From the NCBI GenBank assembly GCA_963724285.1, contig CAVRUD010000020.1:1-64000 (forward strand): a DNA stretch of 64,000 bases, in the 5' to 3' direction. This document shows positions 35,701 through 45,256 of the stretch, piece after piece. The notes below the pieces were generated by a model, which did not search any database, was not told the origin of the DNA, and was given only the letters and a program-made list of their open reading frames with translations. The stretch's first letter is position 1; each line of letters starts with the position of its first letter. Source of the DNA: CAVRUD01 sp963724285 (GTDB lineage Bacteria > Chloroflexota > Chloroflexia > Thermomicrobiales > UBA6265). A program made the position numbers and the translations under genes.

Positions 35701-36903
35701 GATTTCGACCTCGTCCGGACCTGCCTGGATGCCGGCCTGCGCGGCCATTTCGGCAAGCGCGGCCTCGGCCGCCTGTGCGGCCTGAGCCGCTCGCCGGGCG
35801 GCCCGTTCCCGTTCCCGGGCCTGGCGGTCGAGCGGTTGCGACCAGCGGCTCTGGCCCGGCGACGATGTCCCCCGAATCGGATCGGCGGCGGCGTATGGTG
35901 CCGGGTGTGGATTGCGCTCGGCGCGCTCGCGGCGTTCCCGCGAGCGGCGCTCTTCCTCAGTTTCAACCGCCGAGCGGCGGCGAGAGCGCCCTGCCTGGCC
36001 GCCGCCGCTCCATGTCGACGCGCCCTGGCCGGGATCGGACGGACCGTACCCGCCGGCCTGCCCCATCCCCCCCGTCGGAGCCGGATCGGACCATCTCGAC
36101 GAACCGCCGTACCCGTTCGGGGCGTACGGCGGCGGTCCGGCCTCAGGATCCACCGGCGCATTCGCGGCATCCCCGGGGTCCTGTGGAAGGCGAACCGGAC
36201 GCGGGCTGCCGCCCAGGATGCGGACCAACTGCCCGGCCGCGTGGCGGCCGTCGCGAACCTTGAGGAAGATGTCCTCCGTCGGCGCTCCATCGTAGGTGAT
36301 CGCGAGGGCGACCGTGCCGTCGGGCAGGACCAGTGGCGCGGGATGGAGAAACTCCCGCTCGATATCGAGGGCGACCTGGGCGGAACGGATGAACGCCGCC
36401 CGGCGGTTGGTCACGATCAGGCGGGCGGCGAGGTCGACCTCCGCCCCCATCAGGATGACCTGGCCCTCCCAGACGACCCCTTCATGCTCCAGGCGACGCC
36501 AGGCGACGCCACGCGGCCGCCGGACATCGGGCGGGCGGGGTGGCAGCGGCGTGGCGGCGATCGGGCTGAACTCGTCGGTATGGCCTGCCGGGCCGGCTTG
36601 ATGGGCGCCATCCTCCGGTGCGGCGGAACCGGGATGATCCACGTCGCCCGGCTGGTCGATGGCGTTCGCGCTGGCGGGACCCCCGAACATCTCCGCGTCC
36701 CCGGTGGGAACGGGGGCGCCGGTCGCGGCCGCGGGGTCGTCCCAGCCGGTATCGGCCGCCGGCATCGGCGGGGTCTGCTCCTGACGGCGGTCAGCCCGGG
36801 ATGGCCGTCTTCTGACGCTCCATCTATGCTTTGGTTCGTCGCCCTGGAACGACCGGTTCATGGCGTTCCCGGCCTTCCCAGCGTCCCGGTTCCGATCCGA
36901 CAT
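32756..36903 (-). CDS. Membrane-anchored stalk protein with PH-like, DUF4352-like and degenerate SNase domains; one frameshift
   Basis: ATG 36903 with GGGAGG upstream. About 1,380 residues are read as two overlapping frames. A one-base loss at about 34324 inside 24-bp repeats, where the neighbouring copy reads TATTGGTGGC and this one TATTGTGGC, breaks the frame. Order: polar N-terminus; a possible PH-like domain at about 130-220 (ARLIVTNRRAAFIRSAQ); a long disordered region; one TM helix (LARIFGIFLLLALTATAIV); a Thr/Pro stalk of NTPEPTAT repeats; a DUF4352-like domain; and an SNase-like domain. In that last domain DGDT is DAST and IDAPE is IDAPT, so catalytic residues are lost while DREGR is kept. 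It is probably a cell-surface binding protein. Confidence 0.75.
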
Positions 36904-37627
36904 CCCGTACCTCCCGGGTCGGCCGGTGGGCGGATAAATCCGCCCTCACCCCCTGCCGTATGACCCGCTCGCGTCGCGGCCGGCGTGGTGGGGCCGGATC
37001 GTCCCGGGGGATCCGTGCCAACCGACCGGCAACATGCACTCGTTGTTCGCCGTTTTCGCTCCCGGTGCGGCCGGTCCAAAGGTGCGCGGGCGCACGGACA
37101 CGGTGTACGCACGAGGTGTACGTACAGTCTAGCACGCCAGCCTGTTTGCGTGAAGCCCCGATTTAGCGCGAACCCCGGTCGGATCCCAAAGGGCCATCCA
37201 GGCGGGGAAATCGGATCATAACCCGGGGTTGAAACCCCCTACCCAGCGGGCTCAACCGACGAAACCCCTCCGGGATTGATCGCCAGGTTGATGAAGGTGG
37301 CGAAAACGATCGGGTGATTTCGGGGGAATCGGTTGCCGTGTTGCCCCGTCGCCCGGGGCTCACGGCCCAAGGTTGGCCCGGGCTCACCATTACAGCCTCT
37401 CCGAGGCTAACGGAACCGGGCGTTCTAGCCTCGGAGAGGCTGTTTTGTTTAGCCCGGGCCAACCTTGGGCCGTGAGCCCCGGGCGGCAGGGGAGACACCG
37501 TTTCCCCTTTCACCACCGTTCCCGACAACACGCGAACCATTCCGCAACTCCCATCAACCTGGCGTACCCCTGCCGGTCGAACCGTTGCAACAGGGCCTGT
37601 TCGTCCCCGACAAGTACAATCCGGCCC
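36904..37627. repeat. Repeat-filled gap with GTGTACGTACAGT motif and family-A palindrome
   Basis: 37116-37128 is GTGTACGTACAGT, identical to 22621-22633. From 37225 to 37565 there is a long palindrome: outer arms CGCCAGGTTGATG and CATCAACCTGGCG, then GCCCGGGGCTCACGGCCC, ACAGCCTCTCCGAGGCTA, the mirror TAGCCTCGGAGAGGCTGT and GGGCCGTGAGCCCCGGGC. No gene is supported here; the methyltransferase frame opens upstream but starts at 37628. Confidence 0.75.
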
Positions 37628-38842
37628 ATGAACGACGACGCTCCGACTGACCCCGCATCCCGCCAGGCCGCCAGCAATCCGGCCTTGGTCGCGATCCTCC
37701 GCGAAGAGATCGACCGCGCCGGTGGCTGGATCACCGTCGCCCGGTTCATGGAGCTGGCCCTCTACCATCCCGAACACGGCTACTATTTGGCTCCCGACCG
37801 GCGGCCGGGCCGCGGCGGCGACTTCCTCACCTCGCCAGAGGCCAGCCCCTTCTTCGGCATCACCCTGGCCCGCCAGATCGCCGAGTGCTGGGAACGCCTT
37901 GACCGGCCTCGTCCGTTCACCGTCCGGGAGTACGGCGCGGGCATCGGTGGGCTGGCCTACGACGTGATCGCCGGCCTGCACGACGCCGCGCCCGCCCTCC
38001 TCGATGGGCTCTCCTACCGGCTGGTGGAGCCGAACCGGCACCGGGTCGCCCAGGCCCTCGCCGCGATGGCGGAGGTTGGCTTCGGCGAGATCGTCACCGC
38101 CGAGGAGCCGCCCGAGCCCGGCACCGATTTGCCTCCGATCACCGGCGTCGTTCTGGCCAACGAGGTGGCCGACGCCTTTCCCGTTCATCGACTGGTCGCT
38201 CGGGGAGATGGGTTCCGCGAGCAGTACGTCACCTGGTCCGCTCAGGACGGCGAACCCGCCTGGTTCGGTTTCGCCGAGGGCGAGCCGTCATCGCCGCAGT
38301 TGGTCGCGCGCTGGAATGCTTTGCGGTCGGCCGGAGTAGCCCCCGCCGAGGGTGATGTCCTGGAAGTCAGCCCGGAGGCTGCGTCCTGGTTCGCCGGGGC
38401 CGGGCGCGGGCTCGACCGTGGATACGCCATCGTGATCGACTACGGCTATCCCGCGGCCGAGCTCTACTCCGCCCACCGGCTTGCGGGGTTGCTGCGCGGC
38501 TACGCCGAACACACCGTTACCGATGACCCGTTCGTGCGCATCGGCAACCAGGACCTGACCGCCCACGTCGATTTCACCGCCCTCGAAACAGCGGGAGCGT
38601 CGGCCGGGCTCATTCCGGCCGGGCTGACCACCCAGGGCGCGTTCCTCTCCAGCCTGGGCCTGGGGGATGTCCTGCTCAGGCTCCAGGCCGATCCCGCCAC
38701 CACCCCCGCCGAGTACTACGCAGCCCAGGCCGCCGTCATGCGCCTGATCGAGCCGGGCGGCCTCGGCCGCTTCCGCGTCCTGCTGATGGCGCGGAACGCA
38801 CCGGTCGATCCGCCCCTGAAAGGATTGAGCATCCGACTGTAG
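37628..38842 (+). CDS. MidA/NDUFAF7-type SAM-dependent methyltransferase
   Basis: I chose ATG 37628 because the frame upstream runs through a palindrome. The 404-residue protein matches the MidA (Methyltransf_28) family. The N-terminus has ITVARFMELALYHPEHGYY and GRGGDFLTSPEASPFFG, both family hallmarks; the SAM site reads TVREYGAGIGGLAYDVI, followed by YRLVEPNRHRVAQALAA. ANEVADAFPVHRL and the late VIDYGYPAAELY are also diagnostic. In mitochondria the homologue methylates an arginine of the complex I NDUFS2 subunit; bacterial roles are less certain. nuoB lies 2 kb downstream. Confidence 0.88.
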   Translation: MNDDAPTDPASRQAASNPALVAILREEIDRAGGWITVARFMELALYHPEHGYYLAPDRRPGRGGDFLTSPEASPFFGITLARQIAECWERLDRPRPFTVREYGAGIGGLAYDVIAGLHDAAPALLDGLSYRLVEPNRHRVAQALAAMAEVGFGEIVTAEEPPEPGTDLPPITGVVLANEVADAFPVHRLVARGDGFREQYVTWSAQDGEPAWFGFAEGEPSSPQLVARWNALRSAGVAPAEGDVLEVSPEAASWFAGAGRGLDRGYAIVIDYGYPAAELYSAHRLAGLLRGYAEHTVTDDPFVRIGNQDLTAHVDFTALETAGASAGLIPAGLTTQGAFLSSLGLGDVLLRLQADPATTPAEYYAAQAAVMRLIEPGGLGRFRVLLMARNAPVDPPLKGLSIRL

Positions 38843-38878
38843 AAGGCTGCCAGTCGTCATGAACCGGCGGGTCCGCTT

Positions 38879-38969
38879 GTAGGGGCAGGGCTTGCCCTGC
38901 CCAACGTTGGCGTATGCGTGGCCGGGCAGGGCCGTTGGGGTACTGGGCAGGGCATGCCCTGCCCCTACC
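38879..38969. repeat. GTAGGGGCAGGGC palindrome, copy 2
   Basis: The left end GTAGGGGCAGGGCTTGCCC and right end GGGCATGCCCTGCCCCTAC enclose GGGCAGGGCCGTTGGGG. It lies between the MidA gene and the next ORF. Confidence 0.8.
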
Positions 38970-39074
38970 GGGTAGAAATTCCATTCCATCCATCTGCCTA
39001 CTCGTCCCGGTCTGCGATAGGGTTAGCGATACCGGTGCCTGACAGTTCGAACGAGGAACGGAGCGGGGAGGCCA

Positions 39075-39440
39075 ATGAGCGACGGCGGGACGGTTGTCTT
39101 TCTCCATGGGGCCGACATGGCGCCGGAATCGGTCCGGGCTACCTGGCCAGCAGCCCGGTTCATCGCCCGGGCGCGTGTGAGCGCCGGTGATATTCCCGGC
39201 TCAATCCAACCAGGGGCGGATGTCCCGGACGTCTGGGGCATCCTGATCTCGGTACCCAATCTCGATGGTGCGGGCGCGGCGATCACGGCCACGACCGACG
39301 ACGGGCGAACGTTCACCGCCGCGCCGTTGACGCAGCCGGACGCCATCGCTGATCTGGCCGCGACCGTCGCCGCCGCTCGTTACTGGGAGCTTCCCCCCGC
39401 CTACGTCTCTGCCCTGGCCGCCGAGGTGACCGTTCCGTGA
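39075..39440 (+). CDS. Hypothetical 121-residue protein upstream of the HAD gene
   Basis: ATG 39075 gives MSDGGTVVFLHGADMAPESVRATWPAARFIARARV, with alternating strands and helices and the end YWELPPAYVSALAAEVTVP. Its stop overlaps the GTG of the next gene by 4 bp, so the two are translationally coupled. The D-M-x-x-x-x-V-R-x-x-x-P-x-A-R-F pattern slightly resembles AIG2-type gamma-glutamylcyclotransferases, but the catalytic Glu is not evident, so I leave it unnamed. Confidence 0.55.
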   Translation: MSDGGTVVFLHGADMAPESVRATWPAARFIARARVSAGDIPGSIQPGADVPDVWGILISVPNLDGAGAAITATTDDGRTFTAAPLTQPDAIADLAATVAAARYWELPPAYVSALAAEVTVP

Positions 39441-40235
39441 GCGAGGACGCCGCCGGATCCGCACCTCCCAAAAGCCGGGGCTACCTGCTCGATGTCGACG
39501 GGGTGCTCCACGTTGGCATGACCCCGGTTCCGGGCGCGGCGGAGTTTCTTGACGGCCTCTCGGCTCGAGGCATTCCCTACCGCCTGCTAACCAACACAAC
39601 CACCGCCTCTCGCGCCAGCCTGGCCGAGCGCCTGCGCGGCATTGGCCTGCCGGTGGCGGACGGCGTTTTGCTCACGGCCCCGGTCGCCACCGCCGCCTAC
39701 ATCCGGCGGCGGTCACCCTTCCGCCCGCTGTTACCTCCTGGCCAAGGGGGATGTTGGCGACGACTTCCGGGCGGCCGGCCTGACCCTGGTCGGACCCGAC
39801 GGTGAGCCCGCCGCCGATGTCGTCGTGATCGGCGGGGCAGAGGACGAACTGACCTACGCCCGCCTCAACCACGCCTACCGCCTGCTCCTCGGCGGCGCCC
39901 GCCTGATCGCGATGCATCGCAACACGGCCTGGCGCACCGCCGCGGGGATGTCGCTCGATAGCGGCCCGTTCGTGCTCGCCCTCGAGCGGGCAGCGGGCGT
40001 CCGAGCGACCGTGGTCGGCAAGCCCGCCCTGCCCTTCTTTCGCCACGGCCTGCGGGAACTCGGCCTTCCCCCGGCCTCGGTGACGATGGTCGGCGACGAC
40101 GCCGACAACGACCTCCGCCCCGCAACGCGCCTCGGCATGCGCACGGTGCTGGTCCGCACCGGCAAGCCGGTCGGCCCCGCCGAAGCGGCGCTCGCCGATG
40201 TCGTGGTCGATTCGGTTGCGGCGATCAGTCGATGA
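39437..40235 (+). CDS. HAD-IIA family phosphatase (NagD-like), one frameshift
   Basis: GTG 39437 starts MSEDAAGSAPPKSRGYLLDVDGVLHVGM, the HAD motif I (D-V-D-G-V). Motif II is YRLLTNTTTASRA. Near 39715 one base shifts the frame from YIRRR to RHPSARCYLLAKGDVGDDF. The second frame then carries ATVVGKPALPFFRHGL (motif III Lys) and TMVGDDADNDLRPATRLGMRTVLV (motif IV). Corrected, it is about 265 residues, as expected for NagD/PGPase-type enzymes. It probably dephosphorylates small metabolites. The single indel could be a sequence error. Confidence 0.8.
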
Positions 40236-40262
40236 GGTGGAGAGGCGGGAAGCGCGCTACCT

Positions 40263-40460
40263 TGTCATCCCGAGTGTTCATGAGCCGCGACTCGCCACCG
40301 CGGCATGAAAAACCGGTGTCGCGTTCGTACGCGGGCGCCGCCGAGTTTTTCACAGCAGCATGCCCGGCCACCTGATCCCCGTCGCTGCACGCAGGATACG
40401 GCACCGGCTTTTCATGACCCGGTGGCGTCCCAGCGGGTCATGGCCGCTCGGGATGACTGG
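40263..40460. repeat. CATCCCGAG palindrome, 198-bp form (family D)
   Basis: The left arm starts TGTCATCCCGAGTGTTCATG and holds ATGAAAAACCGGTGTCGC. The right arm holds GGCACCGGCTTTTCATGACC and ends GCTCGGGATGACTGGGG. The central part has GCGTTCGTACGCGGGCGCC, shared with 12334-12430. It has the symmetry of a MITE but no flanking duplication that I can identify. Confidence 0.8.
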
Positions 40461-40979
40461 GGCGGGTGGGGACTCGGGTTGACAGCGGGGAAGGGGCGGG
40501 ATGACCGGGAGGGCCGGGACGGCATCGTTCCCTGGTCCAGGCGGACTGATGACCTTGCACGGGGTACTGGTGAGACCACGACACGAGAATGACTGTATCG
40601 CGCGGTTGCTTGGCCTCCGATAGGCTGCGGCTCTTGCCGTTCGCTCCCGCGGGCGACGGCGAGGGGGCCGGGTAAAAGTGGTGGAGTCCGGCACCGACCC
40701 GCAGCCGGTCGTTCGGCCTCGCTCACGCCCCCGTCTCGACCCATCGGACGGGCACTGTCGCACCGGGTATTGGGCGCACTCGCCGCAGCCTGCCCCCGGG
40801 AATCCCCAGGCGCGGCGAGCTACAGAGCGTCGACGACCGCATGCCGAAGCCCATCCCCCAACCTTGTGGAAGGGGAGGACGGGTGTCGGGCTTTGCGACC
40901 GCGTCTCCCGTTTCTCCTCCGAATTGGGGGGCAGCGGAGCGAGGGGGCGGATCGGGGATTGGGGGCCGCTGGTTCGGCA
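40461..40979. other. Intergenic stretch with a small shared palindrome, no gene
   Basis: It contains CTTGCCGTTCGCTCCCGCGG (about 40632), which continues GCGACGGCGA and recurs at about 52629. The two copies are identical over 30 bp. Otherwise only shadow frames are seen downstream of nuoB. Confidence 0.5.
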
Positions 40980-41531
<552 letters not shown>

Positions 41532-41872
41532 GTCGCGCTCCTTCAACCGCCGGTCCGGGCGTTCCCGGCCGGTCGCCGAGGAGACGAGCAGCCGATGGAA
41601 AACGTGACAGGGGCTCGACCAGCGTCAAATAGGCTGCGGACGATCACCGAGGAGGTCGTCGAGACCACCCGCGAGAGCCCGGTCATCGGGCCGTGACCCT
41701 GGGTTCTGCAACGACGCGTGGCGCTGAAGGCGATCCGTCTTTCGCCGAAGGGCAGAGTAAGATGGCCGTTATCTGGGGTGGCGGGATGCGAGTGATAGTA
41801 GGAATCGTTGTGGGAAGGAATATTTGGGGCCTGTTCTTGCCGCAAGGATGAAGTCGTCGGCGTCTCTCATCT
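41532..41872. other. Intergenic region upstream of nuoB, no gene
   Basis: Only Arg/Pro-rich shadow frames are present. A GATGGCCGTTATC segment (about 41762) resembles one at about 46327. No palindromic repeat or nuoA-like frame is seen. Confidence 0.5.
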
Positions 41873-42544
41873 CTAATTGGAGCGTCGGTTGATGTTCAGC
41901 ATCGCCCGGTACGTCTGCGCTGGCGTGGGCGGGGGCGGTAGGGGTTGGGCGTGGTCGGCGCGCAACCCGTCGAGTATCAGCCCGACGAAGCGCCTCCAAG
42001 CCTCCGGGGCGGCGGATCGCATCACCCGCACCACCCCGGCGTTTGCCAGCAACAGGAGCACCACGTCCTCCGGGACGAAGTCCCGGCGCAGTTTCCCCTG
42101 AGCTTGCGCCTTTTGGATCAGCTCGGTGAGCTGCTCGAAGGCGTACGCCCGCTGCGCCTCCACGCCCCGCGCGGTCGGGAAGGTCGTCGTCAGCACATCC
42201 TGCACGCCCAGGTCTGCCGCCTGCATGCCGCAGATCCGCTCCACGTAGGCGCAGAAGCCCGCCCAGGCGTCGGGGTTGCGCAGCGCCTCGTCCACCGCGT
42301 CGGCGTATTCGGTCAGTTTGGGGGCGAAGCAGGCGACCACCAGGTCTTCTCGCTGGGGGAACCGCCGGTAGAGCGTGGCCTGACCGACCCCCGCCCGTTC
42401 GGCGATCGCGTCGAGCGGCGCGTCGAGCCCGCGCTCGGCGAAGACCTGACGGGCCGCCTCGACGATGCGTTGGCGGTTGCGCTCGGCGTCGGCGCGTAAC
42501 GATCGGTTACTGCTTGGGATGTTGCGAGCGGTGTCGTCGTTCAT
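41873..42544 (-). CDS. TetR-family transcriptional regulator
   Basis: I took ATG 42544; ATG 42556 is the alternative, and neither has a clear ribosome site. The 223-residue protein has the TetR_N domain at about 20-65: RQRIVEAARQVFAERGLDAPLDAIAERAGVGQATLYRRFPQREDLV. The ligand-binding part (about 80-190) is helical with LTELIQKAQAQGKLRRDFVPEDVVLLLLANAGV, typical of the SbtR/AcrR-like group. It is divergent from the redox operon beginning at 42686 and likely represses it from the intergenic palindrome. Confidence 0.88.
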   Translation of the reverse strand: MNDDTARNIPSSNRSLRADAERNRQRIVEAARQVFAERGLDAPLDAIAERAGVGQATLYRRFPQREDLVVACFAPKLTEYADAVDEALRNPDAWAGFCAYVERICGMQAADLGVQDVLTTTFPTARGVEAQRAYAFEQLTELIQKAQAQGKLRRDFVPEDVVLLLLANAGVVRVMRSAAPEAWRRFVGLILDGLRADHAQPLPPPPTPAQTYRAMLNINRRSN

Positions 42545-42561
42545 AGCCGCAAGCATAGCAG

Positions 42562-42631
42562 ATAAGTGGAGACTAGTACTCCGTTTATGGTATGCTGCTT
42601 GAAACCGGAGAAAGCCCTCCGCTTATGGAGG
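42562..42631. promoter_or_regulatory. Putative TetR operator and promoter region
   Basis: Three related 10-mers: ATAAGTGGAG (42562-42571) facing CTCCGTTTAT (42579-42588), and a third, CTCCGCTTAT, at 42617-42626 inside CCTCCGCTTATGGAGG. This fits a TetR dimer on an imperfect inverted repeat plus an extra site. The region lies between the divergent tetR and oxidoreductase genes. Confidence 0.55.
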
Positions 42632-42685
42632 GCGAGTTTCTCCCGGTCGCGATCCGCGCGGCCGCGTACGTAGGAAGGAACATCG

Positions 42686-43621
42686 ATGAGAGCGTTCGTT
42701 TTACAAGCATTCGATGAGCAGCCCATCGTGGCAGACATCCCGGCGCCGGAGGCCGGCCCGGGCCAGGTGCTGGTCCGTGTCCGCGCCGCCTCGGTCAACG
42801 GCATCGACCTCTCCATCGCCAGCGGGCGGTTGCAGGGCATGCTGGCCTACGAGTTCCCGGTCGTGCTCGGCAAGGACTTCGCCGGGACCGTCGAGGCGGT
42901 CGGTGAAGGGGTAAGCGGCTTCGCCGCCGGCGACCGCGTCTTCGGCGTCGTGTTCGACCCGTCACCGCTCCACAGCCGATCGTTCGCCGAGTACCTCGCC
43001 GTGCCCGCGGGGCCGAACCTGACGGGCCTCCCGGATGGCGTCGACCTGGCCGCCGCCGGCGTGCTCGGCCTGGCCGGTACCGCCGCCCTCCAGGCGGTGG
43101 ACGCGATTGCCCCGGCGGAGGGCGAGACCGTCCTGGTGAGTGGCGCCACCGGCGGGGTCGGCGCCTACGCCGTCCAGCTCGCCGCGGCCCGAGGCGCGAC
43201 CGTGATCGCGACCGCCACGCCGGGGGCCGAGACCGACTTCGTGCGCGGCCTCGGCGCATCCCACGCCGTCGACTACACGGGCGACGTGGCGGCGCAGGTG
43301 CGAGCGATCCGCCCGGACGGCGTCGACGCCGTGCTCCACTTCGCCGGCGACGCCGCCGCCCTCGGCGCCGTGCTCGTACCCGGTGGACGGCTGGCCTCGA
43401 CCCTGATCATGTCCCCGGACCAGCTCCCGCTGCCGAACGGGCGAGTCAACGCTGTGTTCGCGAACCCGGACGCGGCCACGCTCGACCGGCTCGCCGCCGA
43501 GGTCGTCGCTGGACGATTGACGACTCCGATCCAGCAGACCTTCGCGCTCGACCAGGCCGGCGACGCGCTCGCCGCCTTCGCGGCGGGGACGCGGGGCAAA
43601 CTGGCGATCGCCATCGCCTAG
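42686..43621 (+). CDS. Zinc-independent quinone oxidoreductase (MDR family)
   Basis: ATG 42686 with AGGAAGG upstream gives 311 residues. It is a medium-chain dehydrogenase/reductase: FDEQPIVADIPAPEAGPGQVLVRVRAASVNGIDL, then FPVVLGKDFAGTVEAVGEGVSGFAAGDRVFGV. The NADPH-binding motif is ETVLVSGATGGVGAYAVQLAAARGATVIATA. No Cys or His zinc ligands are evident, so it is of the quinone reductase/enoyl reductase type. It is the first gene of a five-gene run with TetR upstream, suggesting that it removes a quinone- or enone-type stress compound. Confidence 0.85.
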   Translation: MRAFVLQAFDEQPIVADIPAPEAGPGQVLVRVRAASVNGIDLSIASGRLQGMLAYEFPVVLGKDFAGTVEAVGEGVSGFAAGDRVFGVVFDPSPLHSRSFAEYLAVPAGPNLTGLPDGVDLAAAGVLGLAGTAALQAVDAIAPAEGETVLVSGATGGVGAYAVQLAAARGATVIATATPGAETDFVRGLGASHAVDYTGDVAAQVRAIRPDGVDAVLHFAGDAAALGAVLVPGGRLASTLIMSPDQLPLPNGRVNAVFANPDAATLDRLAAEVVAGRLTTPIQQTFALDQAGDALAAFAAGTRGKLAIAIA

Positions 43622-43662
43622 CCAGCGCTCAAGTGACCATCCCCAGAGACGGAGATATCCCG

Positions 43663-44097
43663 ATGCCCAGCGAATCCCAGGCCGTCGTTCCGGCCACCTA
43701 TCACGATCTGCTCGCGGCGCCAGCCCTGGCCCACGTCGCGACGATCGGTCCCGACGGCGCCCCCCAGTCCACCCCGGTCTGGTTCGACTGGGACGGCGCG
43801 CGGCTGCTGCTCGCCCTCGCGCTGGACCGGCAGAAGCTGCGCAACCTCCGCCGCGACCCGCGCCTCGCCGTCTCGATGGTCGACCCGTCCAACCCGGGGC
43901 GCTTCCTGGAGATCCGGGGGCATGCCGCCTTCGAGTCCGATCCCGACCGGTCGGTGCTCGCCCGCCTGGTCCGCAGGTACACCGGCAGCGACGACCTCTC
44001 CTGGGTCGACGGCGAGCGGATCATCGTCGCGATCGAGCCGACGCACGCCACCTACCGCACTCTAAGTCGGCTTTGGCGATGGCGCACAGTCCGCTGA
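43663..44097 (+). CDS. PPOX-class F420-dependent oxidoreductase
   Basis: I chose ATG 43663; a GTG at 43633 would add ten residues of unlike composition. The 144-residue split-barrel has LLAAPALAHVATIGPDGAPQSTPVWFDWDGARLLLALALDRQKLRNLRRDPRLAVSMVD, matching TIGR03618-type F420- or FMN-binding proteins (the K-x-R-N-L motif and P-V-W-F/Y). It probably uses F420, which would fit the luciferase-like gene next door, but no F420 biosynthesis gene is in the window. Spacing from the previous gene is 41 bp. Confidence 0.8.
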   Translation: MPSESQAVVPATYHDLLAAPALAHVATIGPDGAPQSTPVWFDWDGARLLLALALDRQKLRNLRRDPRLAVSMVDPSNPGRFLEIRGHAAFESDPDRSVLARLVRRYTGSDDLSWVDGERIIVAIEPTHATYRTLSRLWRWRTVR

Positions 44098-44137
44098 CCG
44101 CCATCGACCGCCGAAACGTTTCCGTGCCTTACCATCC

Positions 44138-45214
44138 ATGAGTACACCCATGACCATCGAATTGGGGGCGCTTTCGCTCTCGGACCTCCAGCGCGGCATC
44201 GACACCGGCGCGACCGCCACCGCGGCAGACCGGACCGACGAGATCGTCGGCTACGGGACGCTCGCCGACCGGCTGGGCCTCGACCTCTTCGCCCTGGGCG
44301 AGCACCACACGCTCGACTTCGCGGTGTCGTCCCCGGCCGTCGTCCTGGCGGCGATCGCCGCCCGCACCCAGCGGATCCGCCTCACCAGCGCGGTCACCGT
44401 CCTGAGCGTGCTCGACCCCGTGCGCGTCTACCAGGACTTCGCCCAGCTCGACCTCGTCAGCCACGGCCGCGCGGAGGTGATCGCCGGCCGGAGCGCCTTC
44501 GTCGAGCCGTTCGCGATCTTCGGGGCGGACCCGGCCGACTACGACGCGCTGTTCTCCGAGAAGCTGGACCTGCTCCTGCAACTCACCCGTTCTGCACACG
44601 TCACGTGGCGGGGGCGTTTCCGGCCCCCGTTGGCCGACGCGCCCATCGCGCCGCGGGCCTACCAGCACACGCTCCCGGTCTGGGCCGGCGTGGGCGGCTC
44701 ACCGGAGAGCGCGGAGCGGGCGGGGCGCCTGGGCCTCCCCATGGTGCTGGGCTACATCGGCGGACCGCTCGCGCGAGCGCGGCAGGTGGTCGACCTCTAC
44801 CGCCGGGCCGGCGAGCGCGCCGGCCACCCCGAGAAGCTGCGCGTCGGGATCTCGACCCACTTCTACGCGGGCGAAAACGCCGCCGCCGCTCGGGAGGTCT
44901 TCCCCTACTACCACGAGTACCTGCGCCCCAAGACGCCCGGCGGGCGCGGCTTCGTCGTGGATCGGGCCGGCTTCGAGGCCGGGACCAGACCCGGCCAGGC
45001 GCTGATGATCGGCTCGAGCGACGAACTGATCGACAAGATCCACGAGGCCGACCGGGTGCTCGGAGGGCTCGACCGCTTCTACGGGCAGGTCGACTGGGGC
45101 GGCCTTCCCCGCCCGCTGGTGGAGGCGTCCATCACCCGCTTGGCGACCGAGGTCGCGCCGGCGGTTCGCGCGAGCTTGGCGTCCCGGTCGGGCGCGGGGC
45201 AGATTGGGCGCTGA
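44138..45214 (+). CDS. Luciferase-like (LLM) flavin or F420-dependent oxidoreductase
   Basis: ATG 44138, or 44150 in frame. In the 358-residue TIM-barrel, LGLDLFALGEHHTLDFAVSSPAVVLAAIAARTQRIRLTSAVTVLS is the N-terminal LLM signature. DPVRVYQDFAQLDLVSHGRAEVIAGRSAFVEPF follows, then LPVWAGVGGSPESAERAGRLGLPMVL. This is the LLM subgroup with a G-R-S-x-F motif, known for FMN/F420 enzymes of varied substrates. It is preceded by the PPOX gene and followed 42 bp later by an NmrA-like gene, apparently one operon. Confidence 0.85.
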   Translation: MSTPMTIELGALSLSDLQRGIDTGATATAADRTDEIVGYGTLADRLGLDLFALGEHHTLDFAVSSPAVVLAAIAARTQRIRLTSAVTVLSVLDPVRVYQDFAQLDLVSHGRAEVIAGRSAFVEPFAIFGADPADYDALFSEKLDLLLQLTRSAHVTWRGRFRPPLADAPIAPRAYQHTLPVWAGVGGSPESAERAGRLGLPMVLGYIGGPLARARQVVDLYRRAGERAGHPEKLRVGISTHFYAGENAAAAREVFPYYHEYLRPKTPGGRGFVVDRAGFEAGTRPGQALMIGSSDELIDKIHEADRVLGGLDRFYGQVDWGGLPRPLVEASITRLATEVAPAVRASLASRSGAGQIGR

Positions 45215-45256
45215 GAAGGTCCCGGCGATGGCCGGGCACGACGAAGGATCACGAAG

